Shown: piece after piece, positions 39,330-47,983 of the stretch | Position numbering within the stretch: position 1 is the stretch's first letter | Layout of the letters: every line of letters begins with the position of its first letter | NCBI RefSeq assembly: GCF_002929745.1 | Contig: NZ_PJIQ01000002.1 | Location: 1 to 64,000, forward strand | From: Arthrobacter sp. B1805 | Lineage (GTDB): Bacteria > Actinomycetota > Actinomycetes > Actinomycetales > Micrococcaceae | Length of the DNA: 64,000 nt | Direction of reading: 5' to 3' | Program-made: the position numbers and the translations under genes | The notes under the pieces: model-generated | Seen by the model: only the letters and a program-made list of their open reading frames with translations | What the model was told of the DNA's origin: nothing | The model's database searches: none

Positions 39330-39525
39330 CCCCGCTCTGTGTGGGACCTGAGAGTTTCCGCAGGGCTCCGCGCCTGCTTGCACCGTCGGTGAGCGTCGGG
39401 CCTGCCCGATGCTGCTTTCCAGAGTTGCCTATCCGTAGCGGTACTGGGCCTGAGAGATTCCTGGGGAGGATTTGCTCCTACGGCGCCTGCCGGTTGTGTC
39501 TCGACGGCAGAACTCTCCCGCTGCA
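39330..39525 (-). ncRNA. Tandem glycine riboswitch
   Basis: On the minus strand two glycine aptamers follow each other. The first starts with GCGGGAGAGTTC (about 39521) and the second ends near 39335. Each holds the conserved CTCTCAGG (plus-strand CCTGAGAG at 39449-39456 and 39347-39354, 102 bases apart). It lies 57 bases before gcvP, so glycine should switch on the whole operon. The remaining 39526-39792 interval shows no further gene. Confidence 0.93.
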
Positions 39526-39792
39526 GATCATTGGCATATTCAGTTGAGGTGTTCGGCATGTGAGCCGTCCCACAGCTTACCGCGCGGTCGGGACGTGAGG
39601 CAAAGCTCGGCCACCCGGGGAGCGTAGAGCAGCCCTTGGGCACGCCCGTCCCGCCGGACCGGGGTCGCCACTGTCAGCTGCGTAGGAGCTCAGAGCGAGA
39701 TAGATACCTTTGCATGGAATAACGCCGTCCTGCCCTCCGTTCTATGAGCAGGCCCAGGGTGGGCCGGAACGGCAAGCACGGGGAGTTGCACC

Positions 39793-40824
39793 ATGGCACG
39801 CGAACTGGAACTCGGACTGGACACCTTCGGGGACGTCACGCGCGGACAGGACGGCAACCCTGTTCCCTATCCGCAGGTCATCCGGAACGTCATCGCCGAG
39901 GCGGTCCTCGCCGACGAGGTCGGCGTCGACTTCATCGGGATCGGCGAGCACCACCGTGACGACTTCGCCATCTCCGCCCCCGAGACCGTCCTCGCCGCCA
40001 TCGCCGGCCAGACCGAGCGCATCCGCCTCGGCTCCGCGGTGACAGTGCTGAGCTCGGACGACCCCGTGCGCGTGTTCCAGCGTTTCGCCACGCTGGACGC
40101 CGCGTCCAATGGTCGCGCCGAGGTGATCCTCGGCCGCGGATCCTTCACGGAGTCGTTCCCCCTTTTCGGCTACGAGCTGTCCGACTACGAGCGGCTCTTC
40201 GAGGAGAAGCTTGATCTCTTCGCCGAGCTCATCAAGGAGGGCCCCGTGGCCTGGTCCGGGAGCACCCGCCCCGGCCTCGACAACCACGAGGTGTACCCCA
40301 AGACCGACGGTGGCCGCCTCAAGACGTGGATCGGTGTCGGTGGAAGTCCTGAGTCGGTGGTGCGTGCCGCACGATACGGGATGCCCCTGATGCTCGCGAT
40401 CATCGGTGGTGATCCGGCCCGGTTCGCGCCCTATGTGGATCTGTACCACCGGGCCCTGACCCAGCTCGGCCAGCCCACGCTGCCGATCGGAGTCCACTCG
40501 CCGGGCTACGTCGCGGACTCGGACGAACAGGCCCGCGAGGAGCTGTGGCCCGACAACCGCATCATGCGCGACCGCATCGGCCGTGAGCGCGGCTGGGGCC
40601 CGACGACGCGCGCGGAGTTCGACCAGGAGGCCGACTTCGGCTCCCTGTACGTTGGTTCGCCGGAGACCGTTGCGAAGAAGATCGCCGCAACCGCCCAGAC
40701 GCTCGGCATCGACCGCTTCGACATGAAGTACAGCGCGGGTCCGCTGCCGCACGAGAAGCTCATGCACAGCATCGAGCTCTACGGTACGAAGGTCATCCCG
40801 ATGGTCCGCGAGATGCTCTCCTAG
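39793..40824 (+). CDS. LLM-class flavin-dependent oxidoreductase
   Basis: A 343-residue luciferase-like TIM barrel. Features are FIGIGEHHRDDFAIS, RIRLGSAVTVLSSDDPVRVFQ, GRAEVILGRGSF and VGGSPESVVRAARYG. The family oxidises diverse substrates with FMN or F420. GGGGAG precedes the ATG. It is monocistronic. Substrate unknown. Confidence 0.92.
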   Translation: MARELELGLDTFGDVTRGQDGNPVPYPQVIRNVIAEAVLADEVGVDFIGIGEHHRDDFAISAPETVLAAIAGQTERIRLGSAVTVLSSDDPVRVFQRFATLDAASNGRAEVILGRGSFTESFPLFGYELSDYERLFEEKLDLFAELIKEGPVAWSGSTRPGLDNHEVYPKTDGGRLKTWIGVGGSPESVVRAARYGMPLMLAIIGGDPARFAPYVDLYHRALTQLGQPTLPIGVHSPGYVADSDEQAREELWPDNRIMRDRIGRERGWGPTTRAEFDQEADFGSLYVGSPETVAKKIAATAQTLGIDRFDMKYSAGPLPHEKLMHSIELYGTKVIPMVREMLS

Positions 40825-40931
40825 GATCGTCCCTCCCGGAGTCCCTCGCACTGTCCACCAGGACGGTGCGGGGGACTTCTGCGTTCTCGTCGCACGGGTA
40901 CAGGAGACCCCTCGAATACCCCTTCGCCCTT

Positions 40932-41000
40932 TCTTCGGTCTCTTTTCGCCCTTCCGCCACTCCACCTTTGAGCGACACGCGCCAGAGTAGTACTCAGAAG
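40932..41000 (+). promoter_or_regulatory. Upstream element shared with the TasA-like gene
   Basis: TCTTCGGT-led T-rich element at 40932-40951 and CCAGAGT-N5-TCAGAAG at 40982-41000. Both elements recur at 16099-16178 in the same order. TTGAGC at 40968-40973 could be a -35. Confidence 0.5.
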
Positions 41001-41012
41001 TTCGACACTCTT

Positions 41013-41048
41013 CCCGCCGGCTCCGCACCGTCCACCGGAGCCGGCGGG
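41013..41048 (+). other. Hairpin in the 5' region of the signal peptidase gene
   Basis: A 13-bp perfect stem (CCCGCCGGCTCCG / CGGAGCCGGCGGG) with a 10-base loop, 61 bases before the start codon. Could be an attenuator or stability element. Confidence 0.55.
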
Positions 41049-41109
41049 TAGCTTCAGCCGGGCAGGAATCCGGTCGATCAGGAAACCAGCAGCAACAGAA
41101 GGAGCAGGC

Positions 41110-42180
41110 GTGAGCACGATCGACCTTTCGTCCATCGGTCCCGGGTTCCGAGCGAGCGCTCGCAACCGGCAGCAAACGGACGACGTGACGACGGCTACCA
41201 CGGCGACACCCGGGGCAGTGCGTGCGACTTCCGATCGCCCGTCCATCGCCCAGCGCATCACCAGCCTCCTGGGCACACTCCTCATGGTGCTCGCCATCGC
41301 GGCCGTCCTGTTCTTCGCGATCGGTCCGCGCTTCCTCGGCTACCAGACGGCGACGATGCTGACCGGCAGCATGGCCCCCGAGATCATGCCCGGTGATGTC
41401 GTCGTCACCACGGTGCAGCCGGTGAGTGACATCGCTGTGGGAGACGTCATCAGCTACCACATCCCCGTCGAGGACCACCGCGTCGAGACACACCGCGTGA
41501 TCGAGGTCATGAGGGGAACCGACGGCAGCACGGCCGTGCGCACCAAGGGCGACGCCAATCAGGCCGCCGACCCCTGGATCGCCACGCTCGAGGGGGACTA
41601 CGTCTACGAGGCAACGGCCACCATCCCCGAGGTCGGCAACGTGATCCGCGCCCTCCGTACGCCCGTCGTCCGCCAGGCCCTCGTGTACGGCGTGCCGGCC
41701 GTGCTCGTCGGCAGCCTGCTTCTCATGATCTGGTCACGCCCCAAGGAGGAGGACGACGACGCCTCGGTCGGCACGCCTGCCACGGTCGAGGACCGTCCCG
41801 GTTCACCCGTCATGCCCACGGCCGGCGGCACCGACGTCCCACTCCTCCCGGTCCTGGACCGGTCGGTCCTGCAGAACCTCGGCGTCGAACTCTCCAGCCA
41901 CGCCGGGGCGCTCCACTTCGCTGAGACGTTCGTCCAGCTGCTGCCGCAGCGCATCGCGGCTGTGGAGTCCGCGTTCAGGGCCGAGGACACTGATGCCGCC
42001 GTCGTCGCGCTGCTCAGCCTCAATGTGAGCGCGTCCATGGTCGGCGCCAGCCGGCTCGAGGAGTCGACGTCCGCAGCACTCCGCCTGATCGAGAATCCCT
42101 CGGCCCACCCCGGCCTCATTGCTCGGCTTCGCAGCCTCGGGGACGAATTTCAGTCGGCGCTCGGCGGGATCATGCGGTAG
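41110..42180 (+). CDS. SipW-type signal peptidase I with degenerate Hpt-like C-terminal domain
   Basis: A 356-residue protein. Membrane helices are at about 50-72 and 188-208. The S26B (SipW/SEC11) catalytic region lies between, with Ser87 (GSM), His128 (HRV) and Asp148 (KGDAN). After a linker (210-245), residues about 249-352 look like an Hpt four-helix domain (LDRSVLQNLGVEL, HFAETFVQLLPQRI, AEDTDAAVVALLSL, VGASRLEE). The usual phosphoacceptor His is Leu302 and the Lys is Asn305, so phosphotransfer is unlikely. The start is GTG after AAGGAG. The 3' end overlaps the response regulator gene by 31 bases. Likely processes the TasA-like protein. Confidence 0.8.
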   Translation: MSTIDLSSIGPGFRASARNRQQTDDVTTATTATPGAVRATSDRPSIAQRITSLLGTLLMVLAIAAVLFFAIGPRFLGYQTATMLTGSMAPEIMPGDVVVTTVQPVSDIAVGDVISYHIPVEDHRVETHRVIEVMRGTDGSTAVRTKGDANQAADPWIATLEGDYVYEATATIPEVGNVIRALRTPVVRQALVYGVPAVLVGSLLLMIWSRPKEEDDDASVGTPATVEDRPGSPVMPTAGGTDVPLLPVLDRSVLQNLGVELSSHAGALHFAETFVQLLPQRIAAVESAFRAEDTDAAVVALLSLNVSASMVGASRLEESTSAALRLIENPSAHPGLIARLRSLGDEFQSALGGIMR

Positions 42181-42950
42181 CCGACACCGCGTACGGTTCG
42201 GATGAAGCGCGGGGCCTTGGTATCCTCGCCCAGCTTCTTCCGCAGGTTGCGGATGTGCACCTCGACCAGATGCTGGTCATTGACCCACCCGTCGCCCCAG
42301 ATGCGCGACAGCAGCGTCTCCCGCTGCCAGACCCGCCGCGGCCCCGAGACGAGGGTTGCCAGGAGGTCGAACTCGATGCGTGTGAGCGGCAGTTCCACAC
42401 CCTCGAGCATGGCGATCCGCCCTTCCGTGTCGATGCTGATCGGTCCGTGCAGCAGCGATCCCTCGACCTGCTCGTCCCGGGGGGCGACCAGCGTGCTCCC
42501 CGTCGCAGGCTGCGTCACCTCGGTCTCCTCACCGGTCCCCAGGAGGGGCTGCGACACGTTCCGCACGGTGCTCCTCGGGCGCCTGAACATCGCGTTGACC
42601 CGTGCACCGACCTCACGCGGGCTGAAGGGCTTCACCACGAAGTCGTCGGCTCCGATCTCCAGGCCGATCAGGCGGTCGATCTCGTCCTGACGTGCAGTGA
42701 TCATGATGACGTACGCGTCCGTGAGCGGTCGGATCTGACGGCACACCTCGACGCCGTCGATGTCGGGGAGATTGAGATCGAGGGTCACGAGGTCGGGCTG
42801 GCGGTCGCGCACGAGTGCGACACCTTGCCGCCCGGTCTCGGCCTCGAGGGTGGTGAAGCCGTTCATGCCCAGAGTCATGACCAGCAGCTGCCGCACGTCG
42901 GCATCATCTTCGATGACGAGGGCAACACGCGAATCGGGGTCGGAAGTCAT
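42150..42950 (-). CDS. OmpR/PhoB-type response regulator, orphan
   Basis: A 266-residue regulator: receiver with Asp58 (LVTLDLNLPDIDG), Lys in VKPFSPRE, a long linker (about 125-165) and a winged helix to the end (TRIEFDLLATLV, VEVHIRNLRKKLG, TVRGVGYRM). It has no adjacent kinase and is a close paralogue of the 26420-27154 regulator. Its 3' end overlaps that of the signal peptidase gene, so the two are convergent. The upstream region has a direct repeat ATCAGCACTG at 42990 and 43040. Confidence 0.93.
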   Translation of the reverse strand: MTSDPDSRVALVIEDDADVRQLLVMTLGMNGFTTLEAETGRQGVALVRDRQPDLVTLDLNLPDIDGVEVCRQIRPLTDAYVIMITARQDEIDRLIGLEIGADDFVVKPFSPREVGARVNAMFRRPRSTVRNVSQPLLGTGEETEVTQPATGSTLVAPRDEQVEGSLLHGPISIDTEGRIAMLEGVELPLTRIEFDLLATLVSGPRRVWQRETLLSRIWGDGWVNDQHLVEVHIRNLRKKLGEDTKAPRFIRTVRGVGYRMIPPSAD

Positions 42951-42989
42951 GATTACACAGTGCCAGATGTTCGAAGCACGGCCGAGTGC

Positions 42990-43049
42990 ATCAGCACTGT
43001 TGTGTCGATTTTCTGGCTGATCCGCTCGTCGGACACGCGATCAGCACTG
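42990..43049. repeat. Direct repeat ATCAGCACTG, two copies 50 bases apart
   Basis: Copies at 42990-42999 and 43040-43049, each followed within 20 bases by TGTTGTG-type sequence, in the region upstream of the orphan regulator gene. A possible binding site pair for autoregulation. Confidence 0.45.
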
Positions 43050-43161
43050 CCGCCCGCTGTTGTGGTTGTGTCACCCGCTGTGTCATTGAATGGCCGGCGT
43101 GGACCGGGTCGAGGAGGATGATGGCCACGTCGGCACCGTGGCCACCACGAGCAGCGGGCTC

Positions 43162-44646
43162 CTAGCCCAGATGGACCGCTTCGCCCGACGTCGTGAACTC
43201 GTTCCTGGCGACCCTGATCATGAACCATGAGATCGGTGCTGCGAGCGCAAGGGCGACGGCGGCGGCGAGGAACACGACCGCGTAGCCATCGACGAGTGAC
43301 TGGAGTCCGCCTGCGGCTCCCTCTGCCGTGCCGGTTCCTGCGCCCACGGTGTAGAGCGCGGTGAAGACGGCCGTACCGATCGATCCGCCGATCTGCTGGG
43401 TCGCCGTCACCGCGGCACTCGCCACGCCGGAATCACGGGGAGCGATCCCCAGGAGCGCGACGTTCTGCAGTGGTACGAAGATGAACGCGAGACCCATGCC
43501 CAGCAGGATCTGCGCCGGCAGGACCTCCAGCACGTAGGATCCGTCGACGGTGATACGGCTCAGCAGGAGCAGCCCCGCCGCTGCGATCAGTGGACCGACC
43601 GTCATGAGGATGCGGGGTCCCACCGTCGTCAGCAGGCGTGAGACCACTCCGGCGCAGACGATGATCGCTGCCGTCATGGGCAACGACGCCAGGCCGGACA
43701 CGAGCGGACTCATCCCCAGCACGATCTGGAAGTACAGCGTCAGGTAGAGCAGGGCCCCGAGCAGCGCGGCTCCCACCGCGATCGACGCCAGGTATGCGCC
43801 GGCCCTCGCCGGATTAGTGATGATGCGCAGCGGAAGCAGAGGGTGCGCCGATCGGACCTCGACGAGGACGAACAGGGCCAGGAGCGCGGCGCCGAGGGCG
43901 AGGAAGCCCAGCGTGTCCACCCGGACCCAACCTGCTTCGGCCCGGGAGAACCCGTAGACCACGGAGGCGAGACCGAGACTGACGAGGACGGCACCGGGGA
44001 CGTCGTACCGTGTGCTTCCCTCGGCGCGGCTCTCCCGCAGGACAGGTACACCCACCGCGATCGCGGCGACCGCGATGGGCACGTTCACGAGCAGGCACCA
44101 GTGCCAGCTGAAGTACTCGGTCAGCACCCCACCGAGCAGGAGCCCGACGGCTGCACCTCCTCCGGCGATGGTCCCGTAGACCGCGAAGGCCCGCACGCGG
44201 TCCTTGCCGCCGGGAAACGTCACGGACAGGATGGCGAGCGCAGCCGGCGCCAGCAGGGCGGCGAAGGAGCCCTGCAGACCGCGGGCCACCAGGAGCAGTT
44301 CTCCCGTCGTCGCGATGCCGCCGAGGGCGGACGCGAGGGCGAAGCCTCCCATACCCACGAGGAACGAGCGCTTGCGGCCCCAGAAGTCCGCGATGCGGCC
44401 ACCCAGCAACAGGAGGGCACCGAAGGTCAGGGCGTACAGCGTGACGACCCAACTGCGATCGCTGTCCGACATGCCGAGTTCCGCCTGCGCCTGCGGCAGG
44501 GCGATATTGACGATGGTGCCGTCGAGCACGACGGTGAGCTGGGCGAGCGCGACGATCGCCAGCACGAGCCAGCGGTTCGCGGGGGCCTCGACGGAAGCAT
44601 CGCCCGGGGCGGACGTGCTGGCGGGGCCCGAGGGTGGAACGGTCAT
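43162..44646 (-). CDS. MFS drug-efflux transporter (DHA2, 14-helix type)
   Basis: A 494-residue transporter with about 14 membrane helices. ALPQAQAELGMSDSDRSWVVTLYAL-type start and the LGGRIADFWGRKRSF loop match DHA2 (EmrB/QacA) proteins. GAGGAG precedes the ATG at 44646. It is divergent from the TetR gene with a perfect operator between them, so the TetR protein should repress it. Substrates are probably hydrophobic or cationic drugs. Confidence 0.92.
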   Translation of the reverse strand: MTVPPSGPASTSAPGDASVEAPANRWLVLAIVALAQLTVVLDGTIVNIALPQAQAELGMSDSDRSWVVTLYALTFGALLLLGGRIADFWGRKRSFLVGMGGFALASALGGIATTGELLLVARGLQGSFAALLAPAALAILSVTFPGGKDRVRAFAVYGTIAGGGAAVGLLLGGVLTEYFSWHWCLLVNVPIAVAAIAVGVPVLRESRAEGSTRYDVPGAVLVSLGLASVVYGFSRAEAGWVRVDTLGFLALGAALLALFVLVEVRSAHPLLPLRIITNPARAGAYLASIAVGAALLGALLYLTLYFQIVLGMSPLVSGLASLPMTAAIIVCAGVVSRLLTTVGPRILMTVGPLIAAAGLLLLSRITVDGSYVLEVLPAQILLGMGLAFIFVPLQNVALLGIAPRDSGVASAAVTATQQIGGSIGTAVFTALYTVGAGTGTAEGAAGGLQSLVDGYAVVFLAAAVALALAAPISWFMIRVARNEFTTSGEAVHLG

Positions 44647-44674
44647 GGATCTCCTCAAGGACAGGTGGATTCCG

Positions 44675-44703
44675 AGGTTAGGACAGCTGAGCACCACTGT
44701 CAA
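44675..44703 (-). promoter_or_regulatory. Promoter of the MFS efflux gene
   Basis: On the minus strand TTGACA (44698-44703) and TAACCT (44675-44680) with a 17-base spacer, 29 bases before the start codon. The -35 box overlaps the operator. Confidence 0.72.
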
Positions 44704-44720
44704 ACGAACTAGTTCGTTTG
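44701..44720. promoter_or_regulatory. Perfect 20-bp palindromic TetR operator
   Basis: CAAACGAACTAGTTCGTTTG is self-complementary over all 20 bases. It overlaps the -35 of the MFS promoter and lies just upstream of the TATACT (44723-44728) of the tetR gene. One bound dimer would block both genes. Confidence 0.85.
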
Positions 44721-44734
44721 GGTATACTGGCAGG

Positions 44735-45298
44735 ATGTCTTCGACGACGGACGTACGGACCCGCATCCTTCTGGCTGCCCGCAGCGAGTTTGCCGCCTAC
44801 GGCCTCGCAGGTGCCCGCATCGACCGGATCGCCAAGGCCGCGAGTGCCAGCAAGGAGCGCCTCTACGCCCACTTCGTCGACAAGGCTGCCCTCTTCCAGG
44901 CCGTGCTCGACGTGAATGCCATCGAGTTCCATGAGGGCACCGCGCTCGATCCCACGGACGTTCCCGCCTTCGTGGGCCTCGTCTTCGACCATACGCACGA
45001 GCACCCTGAGATCCTCCGGATGCTCACCTGGGCGCGGCTCGAGGGCATCGATTACGACCTACCGGGCCACTGGCCCGCTCCGGACGCCAAAGTGACGGCT
45101 CTCCGCGAGGCGCAAGAGCTCGGGCTCGTCGACTCGTCATGGGCGCCCGAGGAACTCCTGCCCATCCTCTTCGGCGTCGCGCAGGCGTGGGCCCAGGCTC
45201 CGCTGGTCGCACAACTCAACGCGCAGGACACTCCCCGGGCTGCCCACCGCTCGTCAGCGGTCGAAGCCGCACGTCGGATCCTTCGGCCGAAGGGATAG
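44735..45298 (+). CDS. TetR-family repressor
   Basis: A 187-residue TetR regulator with the N-terminal helix-turn-helix RIDRIAKAASASKERLYAHF and a ligand domain. TATACT ends 6 bases before the ATG, so the mRNA is probably leaderless. It is divergent from the efflux gene and should control it and itself through the palindrome. Its inducer is likely a transported drug. Confidence 0.92.
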   Translation: MSSTTDVRTRILLAARSEFAAYGLAGARIDRIAKAASASKERLYAHFVDKAALFQAVLDVNAIEFHEGTALDPTDVPAFVGLVFDHTHEHPEILRMLTWARLEGIDYDLPGHWPAPDAKVTALREAQELGLVDSSWAPEELLPILFGVAQAWAQAPLVAQLNAQDTPRAAHRSSAVEAARRILRPKG

Positions 45299-45391
45299 AC
45301 GGCGCCCGCCGGGTCAGCGCCCGGAAGGCGCTGCTTCCGCGCGGTGCTTCAGCGCCCTCGGCCCGACCTCGTCGGACGACCGGCTGTGTCC

Positions 45392-46831
45392 TCAGACGCC
45401 GAGGACAGGCACGGGAAGGCCGAACTCGCGTCTGAGCGCCAGCCGTGCTGCGTTGAATCCCGCCATGCCGTGCACGCCGGGACCGGGAGGAGTCGACTGT
45501 GAGCAGAGGTACACGCCCTTGATCGGCGTAGCCCACGGCTGCAGGGACGGTACGGGCCGGGCGACGATTTGGCGCAGGTTGACGGCCCCGCTGCTGAAGT
45601 CCCCGCCCACGTAGTTGGCGTTGTAGGCCTCGAGCTCGCTCGCCGTCGTCGTATGGCTGCGGACGACGACGTCGCGGAAGCCGGGAGCGAAGCGCTCGAT
45701 CTGCGCGGTGATCGCCCCGGCCATGTCGCGCGTGGACCCGCGTGGCACATGGCAATAGGTCCACAGCGTGTGCCGACCCTCCGGAGCGCGGGTCGGGTCG
45801 AACGACGACGGCTGCGAGAGGAGCACGTACGGGCTGTCGGGATGCTTGCCCTGGTTGACCTGCCTCTCCCCGGCAGCGATCTCCTCCCTCGTTCCGCCAA
45901 GATGCGCCGTCCCGGCCCTGTGCAGGTCCGGATGAGTCCATGGAACGGGGGCGGACAGGATGAAGTCGACCTTGCAGGCAGCGTTCCCGTAGGTGAAGGC
46001 GGACAGCGCCGCGTCATACGCCCATGGAAGGCGGCCACGGGACATCGACCGGAAGGTCTTCGGAGCCACGTCGAGGAGCACTGCGCGGGCGTCGGACACC
46101 TCGGCCAGTGTCCCGATCCTGCTGTTGGTGACCACCTCTCCGCCGTGCTCACGGAGATCGAGCGCGAGGGCATCCGCAATGGACTGTGACCCACCGACCG
46201 GGATGGGCCATCCCACGGTGTGGGCCAGGAAATTCAGCACCAGGCCGGCTCCGGCTCCCGTGATCGATGGAAGTGTCCCGACCGGGTGCGCCATCACGCC
46301 GGTGATGAGCGCTTTCGCTTCGTCCGTCCTGAAACGGCGGTTCCAGGAGGGCAGACCCTGGTCGAGGACCGCGAGGGCGAAGCGCACAGCAGCCTCCGGT
46401 TTCGCGGGGACGCGCACCACATGGTTCAGGGTGAACGCGAGGATGTCCTGCTCCCGGTCACTCAGCGGCTGCATCAGGTGCCGGTACGCCTCACCGTCCG
46501 CGCCCAGCCCCGCCACGGTCTGCTCCATGCTGCGGTAGGCGATTCCTGCCCTGCCGCCGTCGAGCGGGTGGGCGAAGGACACGTCGGGGACTGCGAACCC
46601 GATCCGTCGGCTGAGCTCGAAGGCGCGGAAGAACGGCGAGGCCAGCGCCATGGGGTGGACCGCGGAGCAGAAGTCGTGGAGATGTCCCTCCTCCATCAGT
46701 TCCAGCGACCGCGACCCGCCACCGAGCGTAGGAGCGGCCTCATGGACCCTGACGGAAAGGCCCGCGCGCGCCATGACGACGGCCGCGGCGAGGCCGTTCG
46801 GTCCAGCTCCGACGACTTCGACATCTGCCAT
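45392..46831 (-). CDS. FAD-dependent oxidoreductase, phytoene-desaturase/PYROXD2-like
   Basis: A 479-residue flavoprotein. Rossmann motif GAGPNGLAAAVVMARAG at 8-24, followed by the desaturase pattern VHEAAPTLGGGSRS, AHPVGTLPSITGAGAG and C-terminal YLCSQSTPPGPGVHGMAGFNAA. There are no other carotenoid genes nearby, so a PYROXD2-like role is as likely as carotenoid chemistry. Monocistronic or first before the FemX operon; TGATGCTTCC shows no strong signals. Confidence 0.85.
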   Translation of the reverse strand: MADVEVVGAGPNGLAAAVVMARAGLSVRVHEAAPTLGGGSRSLELMEEGHLHDFCSAVHPMALASPFFRAFELSRRIGFAVPDVSFAHPLDGGRAGIAYRSMEQTVAGLGADGEAYRHLMQPLSDREQDILAFTLNHVVRVPAKPEAAVRFALAVLDQGLPSWNRRFRTDEAKALITGVMAHPVGTLPSITGAGAGLVLNFLAHTVGWPIPVGGSQSIADALALDLREHGGEVVTNSRIGTLAEVSDARAVLLDVAPKTFRSMSRGRLPWAYDAALSAFTYGNAACKVDFILSAPVPWTHPDLHRAGTAHLGGTREEIAAGERQVNQGKHPDSPYVLLSQPSSFDPTRAPEGRHTLWTYCHVPRGSTRDMAGAITAQIERFAPGFRDVVVRSHTTTASELEAYNANYVGGDFSSGAVNLRQIVARPVPSLQPWATPIKGVYLCSQSTPPGPGVHGMAGFNAARLALRREFGLPVPVLGV

Positions 46832-46873
46832 GATGCTTCCTCTCCTATGCCGTTGGGACCCATTCCCCTCCGA

Positions 46874-47983
46874 CTATGTATTGGCTCCCTGTGCACCCGC
46901 TGCGGACCGCGCACCCCTGGCCCGCCGCAGGAGCACACCAGCACGGTGCAGGGCCGCTCGTCCAGCCGTCGGCACTGATCGTCGCGCAGCGAGGAGGGAC
47001 GCCACCGCTGCGTAGCGGGCCGGACGCAGCGGGATGTCGTACGTGGTCGGCACCACCACCACGTTCTTCGAGAAGTTTCGCTTGAACGTGGTGACGTTGG
47101 CGAGCCCCGGGTAGTTATCGCTCTCGATACCCGTGAGCCCGCACGCGGTGTTGCCGGCGGCCTTCAGCGTCCTGAACGCCTCCCACAGCAGCAGGTACGG
47201 GGCGAACGTCTTGCGGGCCTCGAGCGTACTTCCCGCGAAGTAGTAGACGGCGTACCCGCGGTACTCGGTGGTGATCAACCAGCTCACGGGGACTCCGTCG
47301 CTGTAGGCGACCATAAGGCGCATGTGGTCACCCAGCACCGTCAGCAGGGTCTCGTAGTACGAGGAATCGAACGACTGGAACCCGTCCCGATCGGCGGTCT
47401 CCTGCATGATCGGGTACAACTGCGTGGCGAAGACTCCAGTCCATTCCTCACGAGGGATATGCCTCACCTCGACGCCGCTCCGCTGTGCCCTGCGAATGCT
47501 GTTCCGCGCGTTCGGCCGGAAGCTCTTCAGCAGCTCTGCCTCGGACGGTTTCAGGTCGACGACGATCTCGCGCTCGTACCAGCCGTGCTCGATGGGACCG
47601 TTGGCAGGGGGCTGCAGCGTAGCGACCTGCATCCGGACGTAGAGGGGATGTACGGAAGGATCGTGGCGGAACTGCTCCCGTACCGTCTCCATCAGCAGCC
47701 GCTCCGCTGCCGGCGTCCGCTCTGCGAACCAGACAGGGCCGTTGACGACGACGACCGACTCCCTGAAGCGACGCACCACGCGGATATAGCTGGCGGTCGC
47801 CACGAGGTTCCCGGCCGCATCCGTGTAGGCCCAGATACCCAGCGGAGCCCGTCCTAGCGCGTGCTCGAACTCGACCCAGTCCGGAGTCTGCTCGATCGGG
47901 ATCACGACGCCGGGGTGCGCGTCTGCGATCGAGTCGAAGCCGCTCCTGGTGAGCCTGCTGTAGGTAAGGGATGCTGCTCTCAC
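46874..47983 (-). CDS. FemABX-type peptidoglycan bridge peptidyltransferase
   Basis: A 369-residue FemABX/GNAT-fold enzyme. Features are ARNSIRRAQRSGVEV, YFAGSTLEARKTFAPYLLLWEA, GIESDNYPGLANVTTFKRNFS. It adds an amino acid from tRNA to the peptidoglycan stem peptide, making cross-bridges, or modifies other lipids. The start is GTG at 47983 with a GTGA overlap with the upstream glycosyltransferase gene. The frame stays open far upstream, but that part is not coding. Cytosolic, acts at the membrane. Confidence 0.9.
   Translation of the reverse strand: MRAASLTYSRLTRSGFDSIADAHPGVVIPIEQTPDWVEFEHALGRAPLGIWAYTDAAGNLVATASYIRVVRRFRESVVVVNGPVWFAERTPAAERLLMETVREQFRHDPSVHPLYVRMQVATLQPPANGPIEHGWYEREIVVDLKPSEAELLKSFRPNARNSIRRAQRSGVEVRHIPREEWTGVFATQLYPIMQETADRDGFQSFDSSYYETLLTVLGDHMRLMVAYSDGVPVSWLITTEYRGYAVYYFAGSTLEARKTFAPYLLLWEAFRTLKAAGNTACGLTGIESDNYPGLANVTTFKRNFSKNVVVVPTTYDIPLRPARYAAVASLLAARRSVPTAGRAALHRAGVLLRRARGARSAAGAQGANT

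Noticed and set aside
39415-39430. CCAGAGTTGCC as another copy of the TasA/peptidase element
   Set aside because: It lacks the TCAGAAG half and belongs to the second glycine aptamer.
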